A stretch of 33,204 nucleotides of DNA from positions 1 to 33,204 of the forward strand of contig JAGAMY010000023.1 in assembly GCA_017624495.1 (NCBI GenBank), read 5' to 3'. Made by a program: the position numbers and the translations under genes. Below, piece after piece: positions 8,167-16,151 of this stretch; within the stretch, counting starts at the first letter, position 1, and each line of letters opens with the position of its first letter. The stretch is from Lachnospiraceae bacterium (GTDB lineage Bacteria; Bacillota; Clostridia; Lachnospirales; Lachnospiraceae). The notes under the pieces are model-generated. The model ran no database searches. It was given only the letters and a program-made list of their open reading frames with translations, and had not been told where the DNA came from.

Positions 8167-8473
8167 AGAATATAAGGATTGTGAAATTGTGTTTGATTTA
8201 CTGCCTCTTTATCTGGATGGAAAAACAAATAGTGAAAGTAATGCCTATGTAACAGCACATTTAAAGTCATGCGAAAACTGCCGGCAGACATTTTCTTTTA
8301 TGCAAAAAGATTTTGGGGAATTTTCAGTGAAACAGTCGGTGAGTCCGGTAAAAAAACGTGGAAAAATCAGTAGGACAAAGCTGCTGTTGATTTGCGTACT
8401 AGGGTTGTATATTTTCGGACTTGCAGGATTTATTGTCTGGTTTTTTTGCGCAACGGCATTACCTGTTTTATAA
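8159..8473 (+). CDS. Zinc-finger anti-sigma factor, single membrane helix
   Basis: 104-residue protein with an N-terminal zinc-binding anti-sigma domain: C8 followed by H34-x3-C38-x2-C41 in HLKSCENCR. One membrane helix lies at about residues 76-98 and only a few residues follow on the far side. It should hold the upstream sigma factor at the membrane. The start ATG overlaps the sigma stop (ATGCATAG), so the two are translationally coupled. Having almost no extracytoplasmic part, it probably cannot sense a signal on its own; the next two membrane proteins may do this. Confidence 0.88.
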   Translation: MHREYKDCEIVFDLLPLYLDGKTNSESNAYVTAHLKSCENCRQTFSFMQKDFGEFSVKQSVSPVKKRGKISRTKLLLICVLGLYIFGLAGFIVWFFCATALPVL

Positions 8474-8490
8474 TCACGAGGAGAAAAGAC

Positions 8491-8820
8491 ATGAAGGATG
8501 TAAAATGTGAAATTGTAGGGGATTTGCTAGTTTCTTACAGAGATAAAATGACAACAAAAGAGACAACAGAAATGTTAGAAGAGCATTTGTCAGTATGTGA
8601 TTTTTGCAGGGATAAGTATGCAAAACTGCAACAGTTATCCGATGAAGAGGAAAAAAAAGAAACAGACAGGGGAAAGCAGTTTCAGAAAAAGTTGCTGACC
8701 TATAGGGCTTATGGTATTGGTTTTTTTATTGGACTGTTTCTGCCTGTTTTTATACTTACGGTATTGTTTTTACTGCGAATGTTGACGGAAGCAATACGAG
8801 ATAAATGTATATTTTTTTAG
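8491..8820 (+). CDS. Second zinc-finger anti-sigma-like membrane protein
   Basis: 109-residue protein that resembles its upstream neighbour in layout. It has C6 followed by H32-x3-C36-x2-C39 in HLSVCDFCR, then a charged linker (EEEKKETDRG) and a membrane helix at about 76-100. ATG 8491 is chosen because GAGGAG (8478-8483) precedes it; an open frame extends upstream to 8392 but overlaps the preceding gene. Likely a duplicated or partner anti-sigma factor. Two such proteins behind one sigma factor suggest a heteromeric inhibitor or divided sensing, which is inference. Confidence 0.82.
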   Translation: MKDVKCEIVGDLLVSYRDKMTTKETTEMLEEHLSVCDFCRDKYAKLQQLSDEEEKKETDRGKQFQKKLLTYRAYGIGFFIGLFLPVFILTVLFLLRMLTEAIRDKCIFF

Positions 8821-8853
8821 GTTGATATTGGCGAAGGAAGAGAGGAAAGTACA

Positions 8854-9579
8854 ATGGATAATATAGAGAAAAAGAAATTACGGACAGGCATTATCATTGG
8901 AGCAATTGTATCTGGCATTACATTATTTGCACTTATGATAATATTCACAATTTTAGTCTTTTTTGGCGGACCGCCGTATGTGACAAAGGATAGTAAAGAT
9001 TACGATATTGCTATGCATAAATACGACAATATCCAATGTGGATTTTTGACATTCCCGGAAACAATTACACCTGAAGCAGACGTTAAGAAATTTTATTTTT
9101 CCTATCAGGATACATGGGATGACCCCACCTGTGAGGTGTTTTTGCAGTGTGCGTATACAGAGGATATGTATGCTAAAGAAATTGCACGTTTAGAGGGAAT
9201 AGAGCGTATTTATGGAGAGGATGTACAAAAGCTTTTAAAAGAGGAAGCAGGCAGGTATCCATATCCGGTTTACATAGCCATGGAAAATCACAATCATGGA
9301 TATGAATATGCTTTGCTGACGGGAGAGAATGAAATAACTTATGTGTACACAGCCTTTAAAGAGCGGCACAATATTCATTTTGAAGAAAAATATCTGCCGT
9401 CCGATTTTGGAGAACTGTATTATGAGGGAATACCGCTAGATGAATGGCAGAATAAGAATTTTAACAATCCCAAAGTAGATATTGGTCCGGTGTCTGCAAG
9501 TGTAGTGATGAATGGGTATTCTATTTATTTAGATACGGAAAAATCCGGCAGTGATGGGTGGGTGCACCAGTATAAATAG
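8854..9579 (+). CDS. Membrane-anchored extracellular protein of the ECF operon, unknown function
   Basis: 241 residues with one N-terminal membrane helix (about 12-37) and a hydrophilic domain of about 200 residues, predicted outside the cell. I recognise no named family. The outer domain contains EDMYAKE, PVYIAMENHNHGYEYAL, ITYVYTA and NGYSIYLD in the same order as the C-terminal domain of the ABC permease at 2297-3775. It is preceded by GAGAGGAAAG and follows the anti-sigma-like gene by 33 bases, so it belongs to the sigma operon. It may be the sensor or the effector of that regulon. It converges on the EAL gene with only 11 bases between stops. Confidence 0.75.
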   Translation: MDNIEKKKLRTGIIIGAIVSGITLFALMIIFTILVFFGGPPYVTKDSKDYDIAMHKYDNIQCGFLTFPETITPEADVKKFYFSYQDTWDDPTCEVFLQCAYTEDMYAKEIARLEGIERIYGEDVQKLLKEEAGRYPYPVYIAMENHNHGYEYALLTGENEITYVYTAFKERHNIHFEEKYLPSDFGELYYEGIPLDEWQNKNFNNPKVDIGPVSASVVMNGYSIYLDTEKSGSDGWVHQYK

Positions 9580-9590
9580 TGGATGACATA

Positions 9591-10802
9591 CTAGCCTATA
9601 ATTGCCTGTTTTTTTGCCAGCAGCAGAAGTAAATCGTGGATAGTGCCAATACCATGATAACGGTCATTTTTTAAAATAACAAAGGGCTCATAACACTTCT
9701 CTGTTGGTCTTGTCATGGTTTGCAAAACGGCAGTTTTCAGGGAATCATTTGCATCCAGTGTCAGCGGACTTTCATCCATCCAGTCAGTAATGGGGCTGTC
9801 AGCAGGTATGGAGCGCTTATCCTGAAAATGATTCATAAAAGCATCACGCATCAGCAGACCATGAAAATGATTTTTAGCATCCACAATGGATATCTGTGAA
9901 AGTTCATCATATTTTAGGAACAATTCATAAGCATAGGTTGCCTGACAGGCAGGGTCAAGAATCCAGCCCATTTTACTCAATGCACTGATTTTATTGTTTT
10001 TTCTCTCTTTTTTGGCATTTTGGTTTAATTCTGCAAGTTGTTTTTTGGCATCAGGATTTAATTCCACAAAATTTTTATCCGGTCTGGCTAAATAATATCC
10101 CTGACCGTAATGTACACCTAATTTGTGCAGACATTCTAATTCCTGTGGAGTTTCAATACCTTCAGCAACCAGCGTATATCCCATATCATTACAATGGCGG
10201 ACGAGCATACTGACTAAAGAACGCTGGGATTTACTGTTGTGAATATTGCGGATAAGTGCAATATCAATTTTGATGTATTGTGGGTTTAGATAATTTATGC
10301 GGTTAAGTCCCGAATACTGCGAACCCAAATCATCGATAGCAATGGCAAATCCCTGACTTTCATAATGTTTCATGGTCTGCTGAAACAGCTCTATGTTTTC
10401 TACACCATGTCGTTCCGTAATTTCAAAAACCACATCTTTGGTTTTCAAATTGTGTGCATGCAGGTACTCTTTGGTAAAACCGGAAACAAAATCCTCATCT
10501 AAAATAATATTACTGTCTACATTTAAAAAGAGTTTTTTGTCTTTAGGCTTATGAGCCGCAGCTTTAACGGCAGCTTTCCGACAGGTTTTTTCTAATTTCC
10601 AGAGATAGCCAAGCTGTTCTGCGACGGAAAATAATTCTTCGGTATTTAACGAACTTTCCGGGTCATCAATTCTGCTTAATGCTTCATAACCTGCAATTTC
10701 ACCATCTTCTAAAGAGACGATTGGCTGAAAAACAGGATAAATTTTCTTTTCATTTAAAATTATAAAAAAATCATCAATTTTCCTTTTGGTAATATTTTTC
10801 AT
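9591..10802 (-). CDS. EAL-domain cyclic-di-GMP phosphodiesterase with C-terminal CBS-like domain
   Basis: 403-residue cytoplasmic protein. The EAL domain spans about residues 10-250 and keeps the catalytic set: E40 of EAL, N94 in LNVD, E127 in EITE, D157-D158 in DDLG, K178 in KID, E214/E217 in AEGIE and Q234 in GQG. Active hydrolysis of c-di-GMP to pGpG is therefore expected. After a linker rich in Lys and Asn (about 245-270), the last 130 residues look like a pair of CBS repeats (DELSQISIVDAKNHFHGLLM; VILKNDRYHGIGTIHDLL), a common nucleotide-sensing module. No membrane segment is seen. AAAGGAGG precedes the start. It lies divergent to the nitrogenase-like operon but shows no functional link to it. 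Confidence 0.92.
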   Translation of the reverse strand: MKNITKRKIDDFFIILNEKKIYPVFQPIVSLEDGEIAGYEALSRIDDPESSLNTEELFSVAEQLGYLWKLEKTCRKAAVKAAAHKPKDKKLFLNVDSNIILDEDFVSGFTKEYLHAHNLKTKDVVFEITERHGVENIELFQQTMKHYESQGFAIAIDDLGSQYSGLNRINYLNPQYIKIDIALIRNIHNSKSQRSLVSMLVRHCNDMGYTLVAEGIETPQELECLHKLGVHYGQGYYLARPDKNFVELNPDAKKQLAELNQNAKKERKNNKISALSKMGWILDPACQATYAYELFLKYDELSQISIVDAKNHFHGLLMRDAFMNHFQDKRSIPADSPITDWMDESPLTLDANDSLKTAVLQTMTRPTEKCYEPFVILKNDRYHGIGTIHDLLLLLAKKQAIIG

Positions 10803-10866
10803 CGAAACCTCCTTTGACTTTACAATAGTAGTTTAATTAGGAAATCTGGCAGGTTCTATCGTAAAA

Positions 10867-10903
10867 AGGTAAAGCTTGTGTAAAAAATATGCAAGATTTA
10901 CCT
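10867..10903 (-). terminator. Inverted repeat with T run on the minus strand, possible attenuator
   Basis: Arms 10867-10878 and 10892-10903 pair over 12 bases with one mismatch. Read on the minus strand the hairpin is followed by TTTTT, so it could stop transcription entering the EAL gene from upstream. It has no T run on the plus strand. Confidence 0.45.
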
Positions 10904-10941
10904 GTATACGAACCCATTCCTTAATGATAAAATTTCATCAA

Positions 10942-11002
10942 TAACCTAGCTTGACACTAGGTTATATAAATGATAAATTTTATTAAGTTAGCGTCAACTA
11001 AC
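10942..11002 (+). promoter_or_regulatory. Promoter and twin dyads in front of the ABC/nitrogenase-like operon
   Basis: Perfect dyad TAACCTAG-N7-CTAGGTTA (10942-10964) encloses TTGACA (10951-10956), a consensus -35. TAAATT (10974-10979), 17 bases on, is an acceptable -10. A second dyad GTTAG-N6-CTAAC (10987-11002) lies where transcription would start. Both loops contain TTGAC, in opposite orientation. The arrangement suggests tight repression, plausibly by a metal- or cofactor-responsive regulator; the regulator is not in the window. Confidence 0.6.
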
Positions 11003-11026
11003 AAAAATAAGTCTTGGAGGAGAACC

Positions 11027-12262
11027 ATGAAGAGAAAAATATTATCCCTAGTATTATGTGCAACCATGTTGTTTAGTATGACCGCATGTGGTGGCACAAA
11101 AGAAGAAGCATCTGCGACAACAGGACAGGAAACTGTTACAGCAGAAAATACAGAAACAGCAGAAAACACAGAAAATGTGAATGAAGCTACAAAAGAAGCC
11201 GGAGAAACAGAAGAGGTAGCTGGTGGCAGCGGTATGATTACAGTAACTGACCAGAATGGTATGGAAGCAACCATCGAAGCAAACCCTGACAGATTAGTAA
11301 CAACGGCTCTTCCACTGCCAAGTATCTATGCATTAACAGGTGCACCAATTGAGTACTTAGTCGGTGTACATCCAGGCTCTACAAGTGCCATTGAAAATTC
11401 TGTCATGGCAGCCATGTATCCGGAATTAAAGGGTATTGCAGATAACTTTATTGAAGGAACGGATGTCAACGTAGAAGAGTTATTAAAGTTAGAGCCGGAT
11501 GTGGTTTTATACTGGGCAGAGTATTTAGAACAGTACGAAGCGATGAGTAATGCCGGAATCAACGCAGTTGGCGTAAAAACACAGGACAACGGAAATGTAC
11601 TTTCTACATTGGAAAGCTGGCTTACCATCATGAAGGAGATTTTTGGTGATACGGGAAATGTAGACAAGGTTATCGAATATGGACATAAAATGGAAGCTGA
11701 AATTGAAGCGCAGACAGCAGAAATTGCCGACGAGGATAAACCAAAGGTGCTGTACTTATACAACCATAGTTCTGAAGATATCAGCGTAAGCGGTGCAGAT
11801 TTCTATGGAGATTACTGGATTAAGGCAGCAGGCGGTATTAACGCAGCAGCAGAATTAACAGGTCCTACCTCTGTAAATATGGAACAGATTTATGAATGGG
11901 ATCCGGATATCATTATCATTACAACTTTTACAGAAACCATGCCGGAAGATTTATATAATAACACCATTGACGGACAGGACTGGAGTCAGGTAAGTGCTGT
12001 ATTGAATGGAAAAGTTATCAAAGAGCCATTAGGTGTTTACAGATGGTTTCCACCATCAGGTGATGCGCCTTTAATGTTAAAATGGATGGCACAGACCTTA
12101 CACCCGGACAAGTTTACTTATGACATGAAGGAAGAAATCAAAGCATACTACGAAGAATTCTATAACTACACTTTAGATGATGCGCAGGTTGAAGGAATCT
12201 TAAATGCAGACCCACAGGCGGCTAAAGGTGCGAACTTCGGAGGCGGCGCAAACAGATCATGA
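11027..12262 (+). CDS. Lipoprotein substrate-binding protein of a siderophore/corrinoid-type ABC importer
   Basis: 411-residue exported binding protein. A lipoprotein signal peptide (MKRKILSLVLCATMLFSM) ends at the lipobox TAC, so the mature protein is anchored outside the membrane by its Cys. An acidic Thr/Glu-rich linker (about 25-70) follows. The BtuF/FhuD-type fold begins at MITVTDQNGMEATIEANPDR and includes VEELLKLEPDVVLYW and YEWDPDIIIITT, typical of the periplasmic-binding family for iron chelates, haem and cobalamin. ATG 11027 is chosen over 10970 because GGAGGAG precedes it and the signal peptide starts there. First gene of the six-gene operon; its ligand is presumably what the reductase acts on. 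Confidence 0.9.
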   Translation: MKRKILSLVLCATMLFSMTACGGTKEEASATTGQETVTAENTETAENTENVNEATKEAGETEEVAGGSGMITVTDQNGMEATIEANPDRLVTTALPLPSIYALTGAPIEYLVGVHPGSTSAIENSVMAAMYPELKGIADNFIEGTDVNVEELLKLEPDVVLYWAEYLEQYEAMSNAGINAVGVKTQDNGNVLSTLESWLTIMKEIFGDTGNVDKVIEYGHKMEAEIEAQTAEIADEDKPKVLYLYNHSSEDISVSGADFYGDYWIKAAGGINAAAELTGPTSVNMEQIYEWDPDIIIITTFTETMPEDLYNNTIDGQDWSQVSAVLNGKVIKEPLGVYRWFPPSGDAPLMLKWMAQTLHPDKFTYDMKEEIKAYYEEFYNYTLDDAQVEGILNADPQAAKGANFGGGANRS

Positions 12263-13263
12263 TAAAAACGGGAAAATATAAAGGTATATTCATCGTATTA
12301 ATTGCGATGCTGATAGGCACATTGTTAGCAGCCATCTGTATCGGGCGTTATTCCTTAAGCGTAACGGAGGTTTTTAAGATTCTCTTTAATATCGGAGAAA
12401 TGGAAAAGACGAAGACCATTGTCGTGTGGAGTGTGCGTTTTCCACGAACCGTTATGGCAATGATGGTTGGCGCAGGTTTAGCCTGTGTGGGCGTGTGTTT
12501 ACAGGCAATGTTTGCAAATCCTTTAGTCAGCTCTCATATCCTGGGCGTATCCTACAGCTCAGGATTTGGGGCAGCCCTTGGGATTTTGCTAAGCAGTAAT
12601 TTTTTGATTATTCAGGGTTCTGCCCTTGTCTTTGGTTTTGTGGGAATGGCATTAACCTACCTCATGAGTCGCAAAAACGGCAGAAGCAGTACGATTATGC
12701 TGGTATTGTCCGGTACGATTATCGGAGCGGTGTTTGAAGCACTGACATCCTTTATTAAATATATCGCTGACCCGGAAGAAAAACTTCCGGCAATTACCTA
12801 CTGGCTGATGGGAAGTCTTGCAGGCTCTTCCATGAAAGATGTTTTGAAAGTAGTTCCGGTGGTTGGTGTGGCAATGCTTATCCTCTGGCTGATTCGCTGG
12901 CGGTTAAACGTAGTATCTTTAAGGGAGGATGAAGCTGCATCCTTGGGCGTAAATGTAAAAAATACACGAATTATCGTTATTGTGGCAACTACAGTGATTG
13001 TATCCATATCTGTATCCTTTTGTGGAGTAATTTCCTTTGTAGGATTGGCTGTACCGCATCTGGCACGAATGATTGTGGGAAATGACCATAAATATTTGCT
13101 CCCGGCAAGTATTTTGATGGGCGGCATATTTCTGGTTATTATTGATACCGTAGCAAGAAGTCTGACTGCATCAGAAATACCGTTATCTATTTTAACAGCG
13201 TTAGTAGGCGCGCCGATATTTGCCATGCTATTGCACAAAACAGGAGGTGGATGGAGTGATTAA
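12259..13263 (+). CDS. FecCD-family permease of a metal-chelate/corrinoid ABC importer
   Basis: 334-residue polytopic protein of the BtuC/FhuB/FecCD family with about nine to ten membrane helices. Family hallmarks are VRFPRTVMAMMVGAGLACVG near the N-terminus, NPLVSSHILGVSYSSGFGAA, and the coupling and last-helix region FVGLAVPHLARMIVGNDHKY. The start ATG overlaps the stop of the binding protein (ATGA at 12259-12262), so translation is coupled. With the neighbouring ATPase it forms a complete type II importer. The family carries Fe-siderophores, haem and cobalamin; sequence alone does not separate these. Confidence 0.94.
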   Translation: MIKTGKYKGIFIVLIAMLIGTLLAAICIGRYSLSVTEVFKILFNIGEMEKTKTIVVWSVRFPRTVMAMMVGAGLACVGVCLQAMFANPLVSSHILGVSYSSGFGAALGILLSSNFLIIQGSALVFGFVGMALTYLMSRKNGRSSTIMLVLSGTIIGAVFEALTSFIKYIADPEEKLPAITYWLMGSLAGSSMKDVLKVVPVVGVAMLILWLIRWRLNVVSLREDEAASLGVNVKNTRIIVIVATTVIVSISVSFCGVISFVGLAVPHLARMIVGNDHKYLLPASILMGGIFLVIIDTVARSLTASEIPLSILTALVGAPIFAMLLHKTGGGWSD

Positions 13264-14038
13264 AGCAGAAAATTTAACCTTTTCCTATGATGGAAAAAAG
13301 GATATTTTTCATAACATTTCTTTTCATGTGCCTAAGGGAGAAATCATGGCTGTATTAGGTGCAAACGGTGTAGGAAAAACCACCATGATGCGCTGTATCA
13401 TGCGTTTTCTGCATTTAAATGGCGGAGAGGTATATTTAGATGGCAAGAATGTAAAAAAACTATCGGACAGCCAGTTTTGGGAGAAAACCAGTTACGTCCC
13501 ACAGGCAAAAAGTCTTGTATTTGGTTATAGTGTGCTGAATATGGTGGTGATGGGACGAAGTGGATTTGTCAAATTTGGCTATACACCGGGAAAAGCAGAG
13601 TATGAAAAAGCGTATGCCCTTTTAGAAGAAATGGGATTAGAGGAATTTGCCCATCGCTCCTGCAACAGTCTAAGTGGAGGACAGTTACAGATGGTACTGA
13701 TTGCCAGAGCGTTAATCAAAGAACCGGATGTACTGATTATGGATGAACCGGAATCCAATCTGGATATGCGAAATCAGCTAAAGGTCTTAGAAATTATGAA
13801 AAAAATATCGAAGGAGCGTGGCGTAACCGTAATTATCAATACCCATTACCCGGAGCATGCCCTTAGATATACAGATAAAACATTGATTTTAGGAAAGGAT
13901 TCCTTTGTATTTGATGAGTCAAAAAAGGCAATTACAAAAGAGAATATTTATAAATACTTTAAAGTAGAAGCCAGTGTTTATGATGTGGAAGTTGGCGATG
14001 AAAAATATCAGGGAATACTGCCAATTTCTTATATTTAG
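13256..14038 (+). CDS. ATPase subunit of the metal-chelate/corrinoid ABC importer
   Basis: 260-residue ATP-binding subunit (FepC/BtuD type). Walker A is GANGVGKT (35-42), the Q-loop is VPQ (81-83), the signature is LSGGQ (139-143) and Walker B is LIMDEP (160-165), with the switch histidine in NTHYPEHA. The start is GTG 13256, 8 bases after AGGAGG and overlapping the permease stop; an open frame to 13220 exists but has no ribosome binding site. About 50 residues after the core make a short extension. It lies 38 bases before the NifH-like gene with no terminator between, which ties the importer to the reductase genes. Confidence 0.93.
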   Translation: MIKAENLTFSYDGKKDIFHNISFHVPKGEIMAVLGANGVGKTTMMRCIMRFLHLNGGEVYLDGKNVKKLSDSQFWEKTSYVPQAKSLVFGYSVLNMVVMGRSGFVKFGYTPGKAEYEKAYALLEEMGLEEFAHRSCNSLSGGQLQMVLIARALIKEPDVLIMDEPESNLDMRNQLKVLEIMKKISKERGVTVIINTHYPEHALRYTDKTLILGKDSFVFDESKKAITKENIYKYFKVEASVYDVEVGDEKYQGILPISYI

Positions 14039-14076
14039 AATGATATGCAAAATGAAAAAATGACAGGAGAATGACA

Positions 14077-14838
14077 ATGCTTAAAATTGCAGTTTACGGA
14101 AAAGGTGGAATCGGAAAATCCACAACCACTTCCAATTTATCCGCAGCTTTATCCGACTTAGGATTAAAGGTCATGCAGATTGGATGTGACCCAAAGGCGG
14201 ATTCCACGAAAAACTTAGTTTCAGGAATGAAGATTCCAACTGTACTTAATCAGATAAAAGAAAAAGGAAAAAACATTAAATTAGAAGATATCGTATTTAA
14301 AGGCTATGGAAATACTTTATGCGTAGAAGCCGGTGGACCAACCCCCGGAATCGGTTGCGCAGGAAGAGGAATTATTGCAGCCTTTGAAGAATTAGAAAGG
14401 CTTCACGCCTATGAAGAATATCAGCCGGATGTGGTATTGTATGACGTATTAGGTGACGTTGTATGTGGCGGTTTTGCCATGCCAATCCGTGGCGGTTATG
14501 CAGACCATGTATTTGTGGTTTCCTCTGGAGAAATGATGTCATTATATGCCGCAAATAACATTGCCAGTGCTATAAAGAGTTTTGGTACAAGAGGCTATGC
14601 GAAATTCGAAGGTTTAATTTTAAACTCCAGAAATATTGAAAACGAATTGGAAATCGTAGAAAAAGCCGCAGAAGAAATGGAAACAAAAATTGTAAAAGTA
14701 CTGCCAAGAAGTGGTGAAGTACAGTTAGCAGAAGCAGAGAAAAAGACCGTTGTAGAAGCATTGCCGGAATCTGCAATGGCAGCAGAATACAGAGATTTGG
14801 CAAAACAGGTATTGGAGGTATGTGGACATGAGTTGTAA
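14077..14838 (+). CDS. NifH-like iron protein (ATP-dependent reductase component), group IV type
   Basis: 253-residue homologue of nitrogenase Fe protein, ChlL/BchL and CfbC. It would dimerise around a [4Fe-4S] cluster and pass electrons to the NifD/NifK-like pair at the cost of ATP. The P-loop is GKGGIGKST (8-16), switch I is CDPKADST (37-44), and both cluster cysteines are present: C94 in GIGCAGRG and C130 in [13 protein letters not shown]97 matches the arginine that is ADP-ribosylated in true NifH. ATG 14077 is preferred to 14071 because AGGAG (14065-14069) then has 7-base spacing. It is shorter than NifH, and no nif or bch/chl partner genes lie nearby, so nitrogen fixation and chlorophyll synthesis are unlikely. 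Confidence 0.95.
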   Translation: MLKIAVYGKGGIGKSTTTSNLSAALSDLGLKVMQIGCDPKADSTKNLVSGMKIPTVLNQIKEKGKNIKLEDIVFKGYGNTLCVEAGGPTPGIGCAGRGIIAAFEELERLHAYEEYQPDVVLYDVLGDVVCGGFAMPIRGGYADHVFVVSSGEMMSLYAANNIASAIKSFGTRGYAKFEGLILNSRNIENELEIVEKAAEEMETKIVKVLPRSGEVQLAEAEKKTVVEALPESAMAAEYRDLAKQVLEVCGHEL

Positions 14839-16141
14839 AAGTTGTGACGCAGGGCATTTTAGAAGCTCCTTAGAATACACCTGCCCATCCCATGGCGGAT
14901 GGGGAATGGTTAGAATCGGTATGTTGATACCGGAAAGCCACCAGATATTTGTCTGTCCCTCTGCCTGTGGAAGGCATGGTGCGTTGGGCGCAATTAAGCA
15001 GGGATTGAAAAACAGATTATCCTATTTATATTTAGAAGAAAGTGATGTTATATCCGGCTATGACGATGCAATTTATGATGCAGTAGAGGAGCTGTTGGTG
15101 CGTTTACAGAAACGTCCGAAGGTAATTATCGTATTTGTAAGCTGCTTAGATGATTTGATTGGAACAGATGAAAATGCTGTTATGGCGGAGCTTTCGAACC
15201 GTTATCCGGATGTAAAATTCCGCATGGGTCACATGAATCCGATTCAGACAGATTCCGATGAGCCGCCTTTAGTAAGCATCTGGAAAAATGTATACAGCCT
15301 GATGGAAAGAACCGTTGATACCGTAAAGCCGGCAGTAAACATGCTGGGAAATTATGTGGCAATTGACGAAAAAAGTGAATTTATTAAGGTTTTAAAGGAG
15401 TTAGGCATAGACGTATACCATATCGAAAACTTAAATACCTATGAAGAATTAAAGGATATGGGAAATCATGCATTAAATATTCTGCTTACCTCTGCCGTGG
15501 AAAAAGTTGCAGGACAGTTAGAAAAAGAGCAGAATATGGCATATTTGAAAGCTCCGGTAAATTATAATCTCAAAGAAATCAAAGCCGGTTATCAGGCATT
15601 GTTTGAAAAATTGGCAGAAATAGGTCAGTTGGGAGGTTCTGTATCTTCTGAAAGAATCGAGATTCCGGCAAAGGTAGAAGAAATACTTATTGACAGTGAA
15701 AAACGTGCGTTATCCGCCATCCAGAAAGCAAAAATGCTCATTGGTGACAGAGATATTCATATTGATTATTCTGCTTTTGTTCATCCTTTTTCCGCAGCAA
15801 AATTCTTTTATGAGAATGGTTTTTCCATTAAAAAAATTTATGCAAAGGAAATGGATGAAAACGATGCAGATTACCAGTGGGTAAAAAATGAAACGGATAT
15901 TGAAATCATTCCAATAAAAAAACACGACATTGTCCATATGTGGAAAGAGCATGAAGACAGTATATCCATTGGCTTAGAAGCTGCCTATGTATCCGGCAGC
16001 AGACATGTGGTGTCTGTTTTTCAGGATGAAAAAATGTATGGTTATCATGGCATATGTCTGTTAATGGAACATCTGATAAACTGTATAAAAGAAGATGTGG
16101 ATTTAGAAGATGTCATTAACAAAGCAGGATTAGTCGTATAA
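14828..16141 (+). CDS. NifD-like catalytic subunit of a nitrogenase-like reductase
   Basis: 437-residue member of the nitrogenase component 1 family. Three cysteines match the NifD P-cluster ligands: C19 in [10 protein letters not shown]47 in PSACGRHG (like GPVGCG) and C106 in SCLDDLIG. Extra cysteines are C3/C6 (MSCKSC) and C43. Near the C-terminus GYHG aligns with the NifD loop that holds the FeMo-cofactor His. The region matching the FeMo-cofactor Cys ([11 protein letters not shown]) has no Cys, so a bound FeMo-co is not expected. ATG 14828 is chosen because GGAGG (14814-14818) is 9 bases away; it overlaps the NifH-like stop by 11 bases. Expected to pair with the next protein and share a bridging Fe-S cluster. 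Confidence 0.92.
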   Translation: MSCKSCDAGHFRSSLEYTCPSHGGWGMVRIGMLIPESHQIFVCPSACGRHGALGAIKQGLKNRLSYLYLEESDVISGYDDAIYDAVEELLVRLQKRPKVIIVFVSCLDDLIGTDENAVMAELSNRYPDVKFRMGHMNPIQTDSDEPPLVSIWKNVYSLMERTVDTVKPAVNMLGNYVAIDEKSEFIKVLKELGIDVYHIENLNTYEELKDMGNHALNILLTSAVEKVAGQLEKEQNMAYLKAPVNYNLKEIKAGYQALFEKLAEIGQLGGSVSSERIEIPAKVEEILIDSEKRALSAIQKAKMLIGDRDIHIDYSAFVHPFSAAKFFYENGFSIKKIYAKEMDENDADYQWVKNETDIEIIPIKKHDIVHMWKEHEDSISIGLEAAYVSGSRHVVSVFQDEKMYGYHGICLLMEHLINCIKEDVDLEDVINKAGLVV

Positions 16142-16151
16142 GGAGGATAGC

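Noticed and set aside
8392-8490. Longer start at 8392 for the second anti-sigma-like protein
   Set aside because: The extension overlaps the first anti-sigma gene in another frame, while ATG 8491 has GAGGAG upstream and begins at the conserved zinc-finger domain.
10957-11274. Minus-strand open frame over the start of the binding-protein gene
   Set aside because: It is the mirror of a low-complexity Thr/Glu-rich coding stretch and has no start signal or homology I can recognise.
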